A stretch of 41,253 nucleotides of DNA. Origin: a virus. Location: positions 1-41,253 of the IMG/VR virus record IMGVR_UViG_3300033148_005520; one strand, given 5' to 3'. Numbering within the stretch: the first letter of the stretch is position 1; every line of letters starts with the position of its first letter. The notes beneath the pieces are model-generated. The model searched no databases, was not told the origin of the DNA, and saw nothing but the letters and a program-made list of their open reading frames with translations. Shown piece by piece: positions 1 through 5,688 of the stretch. The position numbers were made by a program, and so were the translations under genes.

Positions 1-108
1 CGGTATTAGGTCAGAGCCATCATCAACTATACAAGTCCAGCGATATTCCTGATAATCTTCCCCTGGTACGCGCTTGCTGATTTGTATCTTCGCTATTGGG
101 TTGCCCAT
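1..108 (-). CDS. Small hypothetical protein, N-terminal part, cut by window edge
   Basis: An open frame begins with ATG behind a good SD (GGGAGG, about 8 bases upstream) and runs off the left edge after 36 codons (MGNPIAKIQISKRVPG...). I recognise no domain; the piece is polar and ends in an acidic stretch (VDDGSDLIP). It is the last minus-strand gene on this side. The right edge of the window also ends inside a minus-strand frame, so the two pieces may be one gene split where a circular map was opened. If the ends abut exactly, this frame continues for only 11 codons before a stop. Confidence 0.6.
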   Translation of the reverse strand, partial: MGNPIAKIQISKRVPGEDYQEYRWTCIVDDGSDLIP

Positions 109-173
109 TGTCTTTGCCTCCCGCCTGCGTAATAACGACCCGCGCCTGCGCCCGAAGACGCAAGCGCCGACCG

Positions 174-365
174 TTAGCTCACCACTGCCTCTGGATTGAT
201 AGTAAAGTGTTCCCCCTCATATCCGTCCTGTCCAGAGTATTGTGGGTCGTGAGTAACTTCCACTAACCACAATTCACCGAATTGTCCGCCCGCATTCTTG
301 TCAACAACCCTTCCCTCCACAATGTACTCCTCAAATTGTTGGGGCGCTTGGAACCGAATTGCCAT
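174..365 (-). CDS. Hypothetical protein, 63 aa
   Basis: Small soluble protein starting MAIRFQAPQQFEEYIV, with a clear GGGAGG SD about 9 bases before its ATG. It is acidic and rich in aromatic residues in its second half (GYEGEHFTINPEAVV), has no membrane segment, and matches no family I recognise. It lies downstream of the Mug113-like gene in the same direction, 60 bp away, so the two are probably cotranscribed from the promoter near 1.1 kb. Confidence 0.6.
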   Translation of the reverse strand: MAIRFQAPQQFEEYIVEGRVVDKNAGGQFGELWLVEVTHDPQYSGQDGYEGEHFTINPEAVVS

Positions 366-425
366 CTTCGCGACCTCCCTTCTGAATTGTCCTCCTGCTT
401 GTAGTGTACCCGAACCGCCAGTGGG

Positions 426-992
426 TTAAACATCGGCAATATCAATTAGGTCGGCTTCGGCTATGTATTGCCTGAGAACATCTGTCGCCTGGAACCATTC
501 GCCGTGGTCGCGTATATCGGCGAACCTCTCGTGAAGTTCCGCCTCAAGCGCACGACTACCTTGAATGTAGCCAAGCAGCGTTAATGGGACAGGGGAACCA
601 TTCTTCAGGGACGCTATCCGCTTCTCTACATCCTTTGAAACGCCTATCTTTATGAGGCCCGCGCCCTCCACAAAGTAGACATCCATCTTGCCCTCCATAT
701 AATCCCGCCGCGCCTTCTCCTTCGCTTCGTGCTTCCTCTTTTGCAACTCAGCATTTTGCTTTTGCCTCTGCTCCCTTAGCTTTTGTGCTAGTACGCCCTT
801 GGCCGCCCACGCCTCTTCCTTGGCCCTTTGCGCTGCCTCGTTCTTGGCAATGTTCTCGGCAATCCGAGCACTTACCCTCTTCGCCCGCGCCTTCAGCTTC
901 GCTTTATGCTTCTTTTGGCCAACCCCCTTCCTGCGCCTTGGCACATTGTTGGTCTCCGCTATTCTCCGATAATCCTCTTCTGTTGCAGGCAT
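426..992 (-). CDS. T5orf172/Mug113-type (GIY-YIG superfamily) protein with basic coiled-coil N-terminus
   Basis: Residues ~20-100 are a Lys/Arg/Ala-rich helical arm, likely coiled coil and nucleic-acid binding. Residues ~103-175 fit the T5orf172/Mug113 branch of the GIY-YIG fold: VYFVEG (105-110) and IKIG (114-117) stand for the GIY and YIG strands, followed by R125, E150, LHERF (153-157) and GEWF. Family members are predicted or known nucleases often found in phages; activity here is inferred. The start has an AGGAG SD 8 bases upstream. It is the first gene behind the strongest promoter in the window and a structured leader. What the domain cuts, if anything, cannot be read from sequence. 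Confidence 0.85.
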   Translation of the reverse strand: MPATEEDYRRIAETNNVPRRRKGVGQKKHKAKLKARAKRVSARIAENIAKNEAAQRAKEEAWAAKGVLAQKLREQRQKQNAELQKRKHEAKEKARRDYMEGKMDVYFVEGAGLIKIGVSKDVEKRIASLKNGSPVPLTLLGYIQGSRALEAELHERFADIRDHGEWFQATDVLRQYIAEADLIDIADV

Positions 993-1013
993 TTTATCAT
1001 CTCCTTAAACAAA

Positions 1014-1098
1014 TGACCGCCCAGGGGTGATGACGATAGCCGAGGCCATTGTTTCCCCAAAGGCGGTCAATTAGCGCGAAGGCCTCAACTCGTCATCA
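1014..1098 (-). ncRNA. Structured 5' leader of the Mug113-like gene (possible switch or pseudoknot)
   Basis: In the minus-strand RNA, TGATGACGA (1098-1090) can pair with TCGTCATCA (1036-1028), and inside that GAGGCC (1086-1081) with GGCCTC (1047-1042). The remaining loop carries TGACCGCC (1069-1062), perfectly complementary to GGCGGTCA (1021-1014), with a further GGGG/CCCC pairing (1058-1055 with 1027-1024). The last pairing interleaves with the first two, so the leader could form a pseudoknot or switch between two folds. Its 3' arm ends 8 bases before the SD. The outer stem begins at the predicted transcription start. I recognise no known riboswitch class. Confidence 0.55.
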
Positions 1099-1103
1099 TC
1101 TCT

Positions 1104-1131
1104 ATTATACACATTTGGCCTCATTTGTCAA
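1104..1131 (-). promoter_or_regulatory. Consensus sigma70-type promoter
   Basis: TTGACA (1131-1126), a 16-base spacer and TATAAT (1109-1104): both hexamers match consensus exactly. Transcription should start near 1097, at the first bases of the structured leader of the Mug113-like gene. The -35 and spacer share long words (CCTTGACAAA, TGAG, CCAAATGTG) with the plus-strand promoter in front of portal near 5.65 kb. Confidence 0.85.
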
Positions 1132-1190
1132 GGTGCATTTCTTGCGCAGGATTGGTATCCGATTTTATATCAATACAAGAATTGATGCTC

Positions 1191-1470
1191 CTATATATAC
1201 AACTTTTCTGTATATGCTGGAAAAACTGTATTTCGCCATTAGGCACCTCTGCGAACTGCACGGCTGCGCTACGGCGAAATTACAGCTATATATACAAAAA
1301 ATAGGACATATATAGATGTGTAGATGTGTGAAAATAGAGATGTGAACAAATTGTGAACACGAAAGAGTAGGTATGTATATATAGTTTGTATATATATAAT
1401 TGTATAGGTGGCTTTACGCCGTTCTATGAACCGCTGGGCGGCGGAACGCCCTAATACGGCTATATATACA
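1191..1470. repeat. AT-rich iteron-like cluster, candidate origin or operator region
   Basis: The 11-mer CTATATATACA occurs exactly at 1191-1201, 1286-1296 and 1460-1470, and in reverse orientation at 1374-1384; a one-mismatch inverted copy is at 1387-1397. Between them lie three copies of TGTGAA (1325-1365) and an 8-bp inverted repeat ATTTCGCC/GGCGAAAT (1230-1237, 1273-1280). The surrounding stretch (about 1132-1597) has no open frame with an SD, so it is genuinely non-coding. Repeats plus AT-richness fit an origin of replication or a multi-site operator. No DnaA box set was recognised, and the binding protein is unknown. Confidence 0.6.
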
Positions 1471-1597
1471 GATACAGAGTGTGGTGCGGCACGCCGCCTT
1501 GCCGTACAAGTTTGGCGCGAAAAGCTATACACGGGTACTATTCTTGTTTGCTACGAAATAATGTTTGCGAAGTTTTCCGTAGATTATGTTAACTTGC

Positions 1598-1641
1598 GGT
1601 GCGCCCGGGCAAAGGCCCGAAGGCCCTTGCGCTGGAGCACC
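1598..1641 (-). terminator. Strong hairpin directly after a stop codon, with a UUCG loop on the minus strand
   Basis: Minus-strand RNA pairs GCAAGGGCC (1630-1622) with GGCCTTTGC (1617-1609) around a TTCG loop closed by C-G, the very stable cUUCGg type, with one G-U pair. An outer GGTGC/GCACC stem (1641-1637, 1602-1598) encloses it. The G-U pair and the UUCG loop exist only in the minus transcript. The structure begins at the base after the TAA of the upstream 100-aa gene. There is no U-tract after it, so it could be a 3' stabiliser rather than a simple intrinsic terminator. Confidence 0.6.
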
Positions 1642-1944
1642 TTAGATAATCTGGCTGGCGGTCATAGCTTCTTGCTGCGGTGTTGGCCTACTGAGCACGA
1701 ACCCTGGCTCGTCTCTCATCTCACGGAACCAGGACAGCGGCTTGGAGTAATTCCTGCCTGTGTACTGGCTACATCGCAAATAGCCGTCATCCTTCAACAC
1801 AATCCACCGCGTCGGCTTCACTTTGTAGTCGCTTGCGTAGCCGTAGCGGCGTTCCCCTTCAAACAGGAACGCCGCCGCGCTTGGCTTCTCAGGGTGGGTG
1901 AGTACGAGCTTCAACCTTGCGCTGTTGGGGATGTTTACCTTCAT
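1642..1944 (-). CDS. Hypothetical protein, 100 aa
   Basis: I chose the ATG giving MKVNIPNSARLKLVLT because GGAGGG lies 6 bases upstream and the ATG overlaps the stop of the previous gene (ATGA). The protein is basic and soluble, with a W-rich middle (RWIVLKDDGYLRCSQY, LSWFREM) and no recognised domain. It is the last of three tightly coupled small genes read from the promoter at about 2.27 kb and is followed at once by a stable hairpin. Confidence 0.65.
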   Translation of the reverse strand: MKVNIPNSARLKLVLTHPEKPSAAAFLFEGERRYGYASDYKVKPTRWIVLKDDGYLRCSQYTGRNYSKPLSWFREMRDEPGFVLSRPTPQQEAMTASQII

Positions 1945-2051
1945 TGTTGTCCCTCCTTCCATATATGTATCGCGCGCGCGCCTGCGAAGGCCGCCGCGGC
2001 AATCAGCGGCAATAGCAGGAGCCTTTCAATGAGTGGTAGTAGGTCAATCAT
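1941..2051 (-). CDS. Tiny single-span membrane protein, 36 aa
   Basis: MIDLLPLIERLLLLPLIAAA followed by a short basic tail: one predicted transmembrane helix (residues ~4-24). The ATG overlaps the end of the upstream 58-aa gene by 8 bases, and its TGA overlaps the ATG of the 100-aa gene, so all three are translationally coupled. Function unknown. The position and hydrophobicity argue for a real gene even though it is very short. Confidence 0.55.
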   Translation of the reverse strand: MIDLLPLIERLLLLPLIAAAAFAGARAIHIWKEGQQ

Positions 2052-2220
2052 TGTTTCTTCCCTCCCGGGCGTTGCAAATTAGTTCTCTATAGGTGGCTAG
2101 TCCGTCGGCGAACCCTAACAGATAGTCGTTGCCATCGCCGTCTATCTGTTCTGCCCGGGCGTCCAGCTTCTCTGCGGCCAATTGTTGTAGGCGCACTACG
2201 GCTGTGGTGTCGTCGGTCAT
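2044..2220 (-). CDS. Small hypothetical protein, 58 aa
   Basis: Begins MTDDTTAVVRLQQLAAEKLD with an excellent SD (GGGAGGT, 6 bases before ATG). It is an acidic, probably all-helical protein with a conserved-looking segment GFADGLATYRELI; no family recognised. It is the first gene behind the promoter at 2259-2286 and leads a three-gene microoperon ending at the hairpin near 1.6 kb. Confidence 0.65.
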   Translation of the reverse strand: MTDDTTAVVRLQQLAAEKLDARAEQIDGDGNDYLLGFADGLATYRELICNAREGRNND

Positions 2221-2258
2221 TGACTTACCTCCCTTCAGTGTTGTTGCCCTCCACTACC

Positions 2259-2286
2259 ATTATACCACATCAGCGCAGAAAGTAAA
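2259..2286 (-). promoter_or_regulatory. Sigma70-type promoter with extended -10
   Basis: TTTACT (2286-2281), a 16-base spacer and a perfect TATAAT (2264-2259) preceded by TG, giving an extended -10. The predicted start is near 2252, about 32 bases before the ATG of the 58-aa gene. It is the outermost promoter of the minus block at the divergent junction. Confidence 0.75.
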
Positions 2287-2301
2287 CCCCAAAATCAAAG
2301 T

Positions 2302-2373
2302 TTCCGCTCAACTTCCGCCCCAAAAGGCCTGATAGTGCCCTTAATAGGCGAAAAATCGCCGAAATGAGCGGAA
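2302..2373. other. Nested inverted repeats in the divergent intergenic region
   Basis: TTCCGCTCA (2302-2310) is perfectly inverted at 2365-2373 (TGAGCGGAA). Inside is a perfect hairpin GGCGA-AAAA-TCGCC (2347-2360). The element sits just upstream of the minus promoter and belongs to the gene-free stretch 2230-2708. The rest of that stretch holds a weak terminator-like hairpin near 2.65 kb and two T-rich runs. I found no convincing plus-strand promoter, although the plus block must start somewhere here. Confidence 0.45.
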
Positions 2374-2650
2374 GGGGCTTCCGCCCACTGCATTGCGTCT
2401 CATAAACGCGCTATAAGCCGCTAAAATCGCGGTGTGGACTATACCCTTGCCCGCCGCCAAAAAACGCGTCCTGTGGCCTCCTGCGGCCCGCGCGCGATAC
2501 CACTGTTCCGAACCCCCCTACAGTCAATTCCATTCCCTAATGTCTCATATAGTATACTTACATTGACGGGAGTTTATTTTCTTTTTCCAGATTTTTCGGG
2601 ACATATCTTTTGCTAATCTTGCTAATTTCGGGGGGAAAATCGTCGTAGAG

Positions 2651-2669
2651 GGGCGTGGTGGCCCTTTTT
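2651..2669 (+). terminator. Weak terminator or attenuator ahead of the plus block
   Basis: GGGC-GTGGTG-GCCC followed by TTTTT, then a second run of six T. It lies 40 bases before the first plus-strand gene, so any transcript entering the plus block from upstream must cross it. The stem is only 4 bp (5 with a flanking G-U pair). An attenuator role is inference. Confidence 0.35.
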
Positions 2670-2708
2670 GCGATTTTTTCTTAATTTTTTCTTAATGGAG
2701 GTTTAGAA

Positions 2709-2945
2709 ATGTGCGAGAGTGGGTATAGTAAGATTACTATGACAAGGAGTGATTTTGTGATAATCCAGAAAACCCGCGATGGGCTTAGCACCACTTATAT
2801 CCCAAACGGGGTTATTCGGTACAATGGGGGCGATGCTGCTGTGACGGTGAGCAACAATACCGTAAACTGTATGGCCGAGGCTATGTTTATGACGATGGTC
2901 AATGCGTCAAAACATATTCTAAAGGAGCAGAGATGCGAAAGATAA
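2709..2945 (+). CDS. Hypothetical protein, 78 aa
   Basis: First gene of the plus block, with SD GGAGGT 6 bases before ATG. Begins MCESGYSKITMTRSDFVII. Contains a predicted beta-rich middle (TTYIPNGVIRYNGGDAAVTV) and a helical C-terminus. No family recognised. It overlaps the next gene by 13 bases, so the two are coupled. Confidence 0.6.
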   Translation: MCESGYSKITMTRSDFVIIQKTRDGLSTTYIPNGVIRYNGGDAAVTVSNNTVNCMAEAMFMTMVNASKHILKEQRCER

Positions 2946-3244
2946 TTGCTGGCAAGAAGCGGATGGTTTGCTCCGAGTGTGGGAAGCCAATTCAGTGGTT
3001 GCAGGTGGAATACAAGGTTTTTGAGTGTTCATCTGATAATGATTTGCCCACTGAGGAATGTGCTATTCTGGCTGATGCCAGGACGCTTTATGACACGGTG
3101 CGGCTATTTTGCGGATGCGAGGGGCATAGGATTTCGGACTTAATTGAACAATTAAAAAACTTATGTGAAAGGCCAGGAGATGCGAAAAATAGAAGCGAAA
3201 GTAACACGGGCAAAGACGCGGCTCAATCAATTTCTGAGCAATGA
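2933..3244 (+). CDS. Zinc-ribbon-like hypothetical protein, 103 aa
   Basis: MRKIIAGKKRMVCSECGKPI carries CxxC at residues 13-16, and FCGCEGH near residue 60 can supply the second ligand pair, suggesting one zinc site. An AGGAG SD lies ahead of the ATG. The C-terminus is polar and low-complexity. Its role is unknown; it is one of several small CxxC proteins preceding the terminase genes. Confidence 0.6.
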   Translation: MRKIIAGKKRMVCSECGKPIQWLQVEYKVFECSSDNDLPTEECAILADARTLYDTVRLFCGCEGHRISDLIEQLKNLCERPGDAKNRSESNTGKDAAQSISEQ

Positions 3245-3455
3245 GGTGGCTGCACTTCAGTTGGATGGGGGGTCGTGGCCGCTGCCGTCGCTACTGCGGC
3301 AGGCCGATTTTTCGGTGGGCGACCGCGTGGTGATAGTGGCCGCTGATGAGTATAATGACTGCGCTGCCGAGTGCGAGAAACTGGCGAAGAAGCTGGCGAA
3401 AGTGGAGAAAAAGGCTGCCAGAATGGAGGAAGAACTTGCCAGGCGACCCGCTTAA
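3180..3455 (+). CDS. Hypothetical protein with C-terminal coiled coil, 91 aa
   Basis: I prefer the ATG at MRKIEAKVTRAKTRLN (AAGG about 7 bases upstream) over an in-frame GTG 15 bases earlier that lacks an SD. Two Lys/Glu-rich helical parts (residues ~1-20 and ~60-91) flank a small hydrophobic core (FSVGDRVVIVAADEYND). Structure suggests a helical oligomer; no function assigned. It overlaps both neighbouring genes. Confidence 0.5.
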   Translation: MRKIEAKVTRAKTRLNQFLSNEVAALQLDGGSWPLPSLLRQADFSVGDRVVIVAADEYNDCAAECEKLAKKLAKVEKKAARMEEELARRPA

Positions 3456-3771
3456 GGGCAGAGATAAGACCAAGGTGAATGTTGCGGATGTGGTGGCGGG
3501 AGTGGATGCGGCGCGAAAAGCGCGTGATGCCAAACGCGAGGATAATGTGGCGAAATATGCCAAGCGAGTGCGGGAGTACTGGAAGCGCGAGCAGGGTAAG
3601 AAGGTGTGGAATGTGCCAATTGAGTTAAAGTCCAGCGAAAATCCCTGTGCATTATGCGGTGCGCCGATGCCGAAGAGGAGAAAGAACCCCATTTGCGCGG
3701 AATGCGTTGAAAAGCTGAAGCAGCAGCAAGAAAAGCTAAAGGAGGAAATGGCGGATGCTGACTCCCAGTGA
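3436..3771 (+). CDS. Basic protein with C-terminal CxxC zinc motif, TTG start, 111 aa
   Basis: GGAGG sits 6 bases before a TTG codon, which I take as the start (PGDPLKGRDKTKVNVADVV follows); frame-compatible ATGs further upstream have no SD and lie deep inside the previous gene. The middle is Lys/Arg-rich and helical, the C-terminus holds CALCGAPMP...CAEC and a Gln/Lys helix. It is adjacent to the terminase genes; a DNA-binding accessory role is possible but unproven. Confidence 0.6.
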   Translation: MPGDPLKGRDKTKVNVADVVAGVDAARKARDAKREDNVAKYAKRVREYWKREQGKKVWNVPIELKSSENPCALCGAPMPKRRKNPICAECVEKLKQQQEKLKEEMADADSQ

Positions 3772-3970
3772 ATTGCGCGGCGCGGCCTTTGAAGTCTTAG
3801 AACAGGCACTGAAGAGCGAGAACTGGAAGGAGCAATTAACTGCGGCGCGAATAGTGCTTGCCAAAGTTGATGGTGGCGACGAGATTGACGAGTTTGATGT
3901 TTACGAAACTGCGGTGCAGCATTATAATGAGCAGCAGCAGAAACGCAGAGCGCCCAACGATGAGGAATAA
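3755..3970 (+). CDS. Possible small terminase subunit, 71 aa
   Basis: Short acidic helical protein immediately upstream of the large terminase, with GGAGG 9 bases before ATG. The segment SELRGAAFEVLEQALKSEN plus ARIVLAKVDG resembles the helical core of some short small-terminase subunits, but at 71 residues it is much shorter than the usual ~150-180 and no HTH is evident. Assignment rests mainly on position; it could equally be an unrelated accessory gene. Confidence 0.4.
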   Translation: MLTPSELRGAAFEVLEQALKSENWKEQLTAARIVLAKVDGGDEIDEFDVYETAVQHYNEQQQKRRAPNDEE

Positions 3971-3972
3971 GA

Positions 3973-5529
3973 ATGGCGCTATCGTTTGACGAGAAGCTGT
4001 CTCAATGGTACGGCATTGAACATCGCGACCTCAGCGATGTTTCCACAAGGGCGATATGGGCAGAACGAGGCAAGAAAGATTTGCATTTCTTCTGCTTTGC
4101 CATTCTGGGCAATAGCCTGCTGGTTTCGCCAGACCGATTTCACGGGGAAATGTGCGAGAGGGCCACGCGGCGCGGCACGGGCAGGGGGCAGCTTATTATT
4201 GTGCCTCGCGGCCATTTCAAGTCCACGATAACCACTATCGGCAGTACACTCCAAGACCTCGTGATTAACCCTGACGAGACGATTTTGATTGTTACTGGGG
4301 CAACGCGGCTGCACCTCAAGTTTCTGGCGGTAATAAAGAACCACATAGAGAACAACAAAATCCTCCACGCGCTATATCCTTACCTGAAGCCCAGCGGTGA
4401 GAAATGGGACGCGGCGGAAATCATTGTCAAACGCAGCGTCGGCATCGTAGAGCCATCCATCACCACAATGAGTTGGAAGCAGTCCCCCGAAGGTACGCAC
4501 TATGGCCGCATCAAGGTGGACGACATTGCGGTGAAGGAGAATATGGAGACGCGCCACCAAGCCCAGAAGGCAACTGAGAAGCTGCTTGACTTGTGGAGCA
4601 ATGTTGAGACGGGCGACTTTCTTATCCCAGGAACGCGCTATGCTGATTACGACCCCTACGGCTATGTGATTGAAAACTTGGCGGACGATATAGATGTTTT
4701 CACACTCCAGGCGGAAATTCCTGGCACGGAAGACCCCGATAATCCTGGGCACGGACTTCCGCTTTTCCCTGAGCGGTTCCCTGGGCGGCGATTGAGGCAA
4801 CTCCGTAATACGCTGGGGGCGCGGTATTGGGCGCAGTATATGAATGACCCGATGCCTGAAGAATTGCAGGTCATTAAGGCAGCGTGGTTTAAGCCCTGGC
4901 ACGAATTGCCACGAGACGATGACGGTAATCTGCTACTCAGTGTCTACTTCGGCGGCGACCACGCTTCGGGGTCAGAGCAGGGCGGCGTCAGCGAGTCTGT
5001 GCTGATTGTTGGCGGGATTGACGAGGCGGGTAATGTCTACCACCTTGAGACGATTGGCAACATTCGTTCCACCGCCGATTTCATTAACCAGACATTTAGC
5101 CTGTGCGCTCGTTGGAACCCTGTTGCGGGACTAATTGAGATGCAGGCGGCGGCGGGGAAAATGCTTAAGGAGCAGTTCAATGCGGAGATGCGGGAGCGCA
5201 ACGAGTATATTCCTGTCAAGTTTGAGACGGGTGGCGGTATAGAGAAAACAAGACGCATTGAATTGGCTGTGTCAAAGCTCTACGAGGAGGGCCGACTTTT
5301 CCACAATCCAGATACTGACAAAGAGTTGGAGAAGCAACTTATCGGGCTAAAGAAGGCGAAGCGCTTAGACCGCGCCGACGCACTCTCCTATATGGTCACG
5401 ATTGCGTTGCGAATTGGGTACTGGAGGGATGTGGGTGAGGATGATAGCGAGGAGCGAGACCCCTTTGTGGCGAATTGGCAAAATCGGCGGAAGCGGAAGC
5501 GAAAACCGAATGGGGTGATAGTATGGTAG
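3973..5529 (+). CDS. terL: Terminase large subunit (packaging ATPase-nuclease)
   Basis: The 518-residue length fits TerL. The ATPase has Walker A PRGHFKST (residues ~78-85) and a Walker-B-like RIKVDD (~179-184). The C-terminal RNase-H-like nuclease has YFGGDHAS (Asp ~329) and a final DRADALSY acidic motif (~466-472). The very end is basic (RRKRKRKP). TerL docks on the portal, pumps DNA into the prohead and cuts the concatemer. The window shows no terminal repeat, consistent with headful cutting, but this is inference. The SD is GAGG ahead of ATG. Confidence 0.93.
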   Translation: MALSFDEKLSQWYGIEHRDLSDVSTRAIWAERGKKDLHFFCFAILGNSLLVSPDRFHGEMCERATRRGTGRGQLIIVPRGHFKSTITTIGSTLQDLVINPDETILIVTGATRLHLKFLAVIKNHIENNKILHALYPYLKPSGEKWDAAEIIVKRSVGIVEPSITTMSWKQSPEGTHYGRIKVDDIAVKENMETRHQAQKATEKLLDLWSNVETGDFLIPGTRYADYDPYGYVIENLADDIDVFTLQAEIPGTEDPDNPGHGLPLFPERFPGRRLRQLRNTLGARYWAQYMNDPMPEELQVIKAAWFKPWHELPRDDDGNLLLSVYFGGDHASGSEQGGVSESVLIVGGIDEAGNVYHLETIGNIRSTADFINQTFSLCARWNPVAGLIEMQAAAGKMLKEQFNAEMRERNEYIPVKFETGGGIEKTRRIELAVSKLYEEGRLFHNPDTDKELEKQLIGLKKAKRLDRADALSYMVTIALRIGYWRDVGEDDSEERDPFVANWQNRRKRKRKPNGVIVW

Positions 5530-5530
5530 T

Positions 5531-5578
5531 GTTCGCAAGAAGCGAACGAGTGTTCGCAATTTGGGTACAATTGTACCC
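5531..5578. terminator. Back-to-back palindromes between TerL and portal
   Basis: GTTCGC-AAGAA-GCGAAC (5531-5547) is followed by a perfect 16-bp palindrome GGGTACAATTGTACCC (5563-5578) and TTATT. GTTCGCAA recurs at 5552-5559, so it exists twice as a direct repeat. The pair could end the terminase transcript before the new portal promoter, or act as an operator for it; the U-tract is poor. Confidence 0.45.
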
Positions 5579-5649
5579 TTATTAGGTACGACTTTTGCCC
5601 GCAATCATAGGCTTTCTTGAGCTTTCGGGAAAAAACTTTTGCTGGGGCC

Positions 5650-5678
5650 TTGACAAACTGAGCCAAATGTGCTTTACT
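5650..5678 (+). promoter_or_regulatory. Sigma70-type promoter for the portal/capsid operon
   Basis: Perfect TTGACA (5650-5655), 17-base spacer, TTTACT (5673-5678). The spacer shares CCAAATGTG and TGAG with the promoter at 1104-1131. The start of transcription is predicted at about 5685, only a few bases before the portal ATG at 5689, leaving no room for an SD. Confidence 0.7.
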
Positions 5679-5688
5679 GTTGAGCACT

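Noticed and set aside
1408-2082. 224-codon plus-strand open frame
   Set aside because: No SD, covers the AT-rich repeat region and three well-formed minus-strand genes; composition (Arg/Ala/Cys-rich) is that of an antisense shadow.
2434-2616. 60-codon plus-strand frame in the divergent region
   Set aside because: No SD, odd composition, no link to the following genes; the region looks regulatory.
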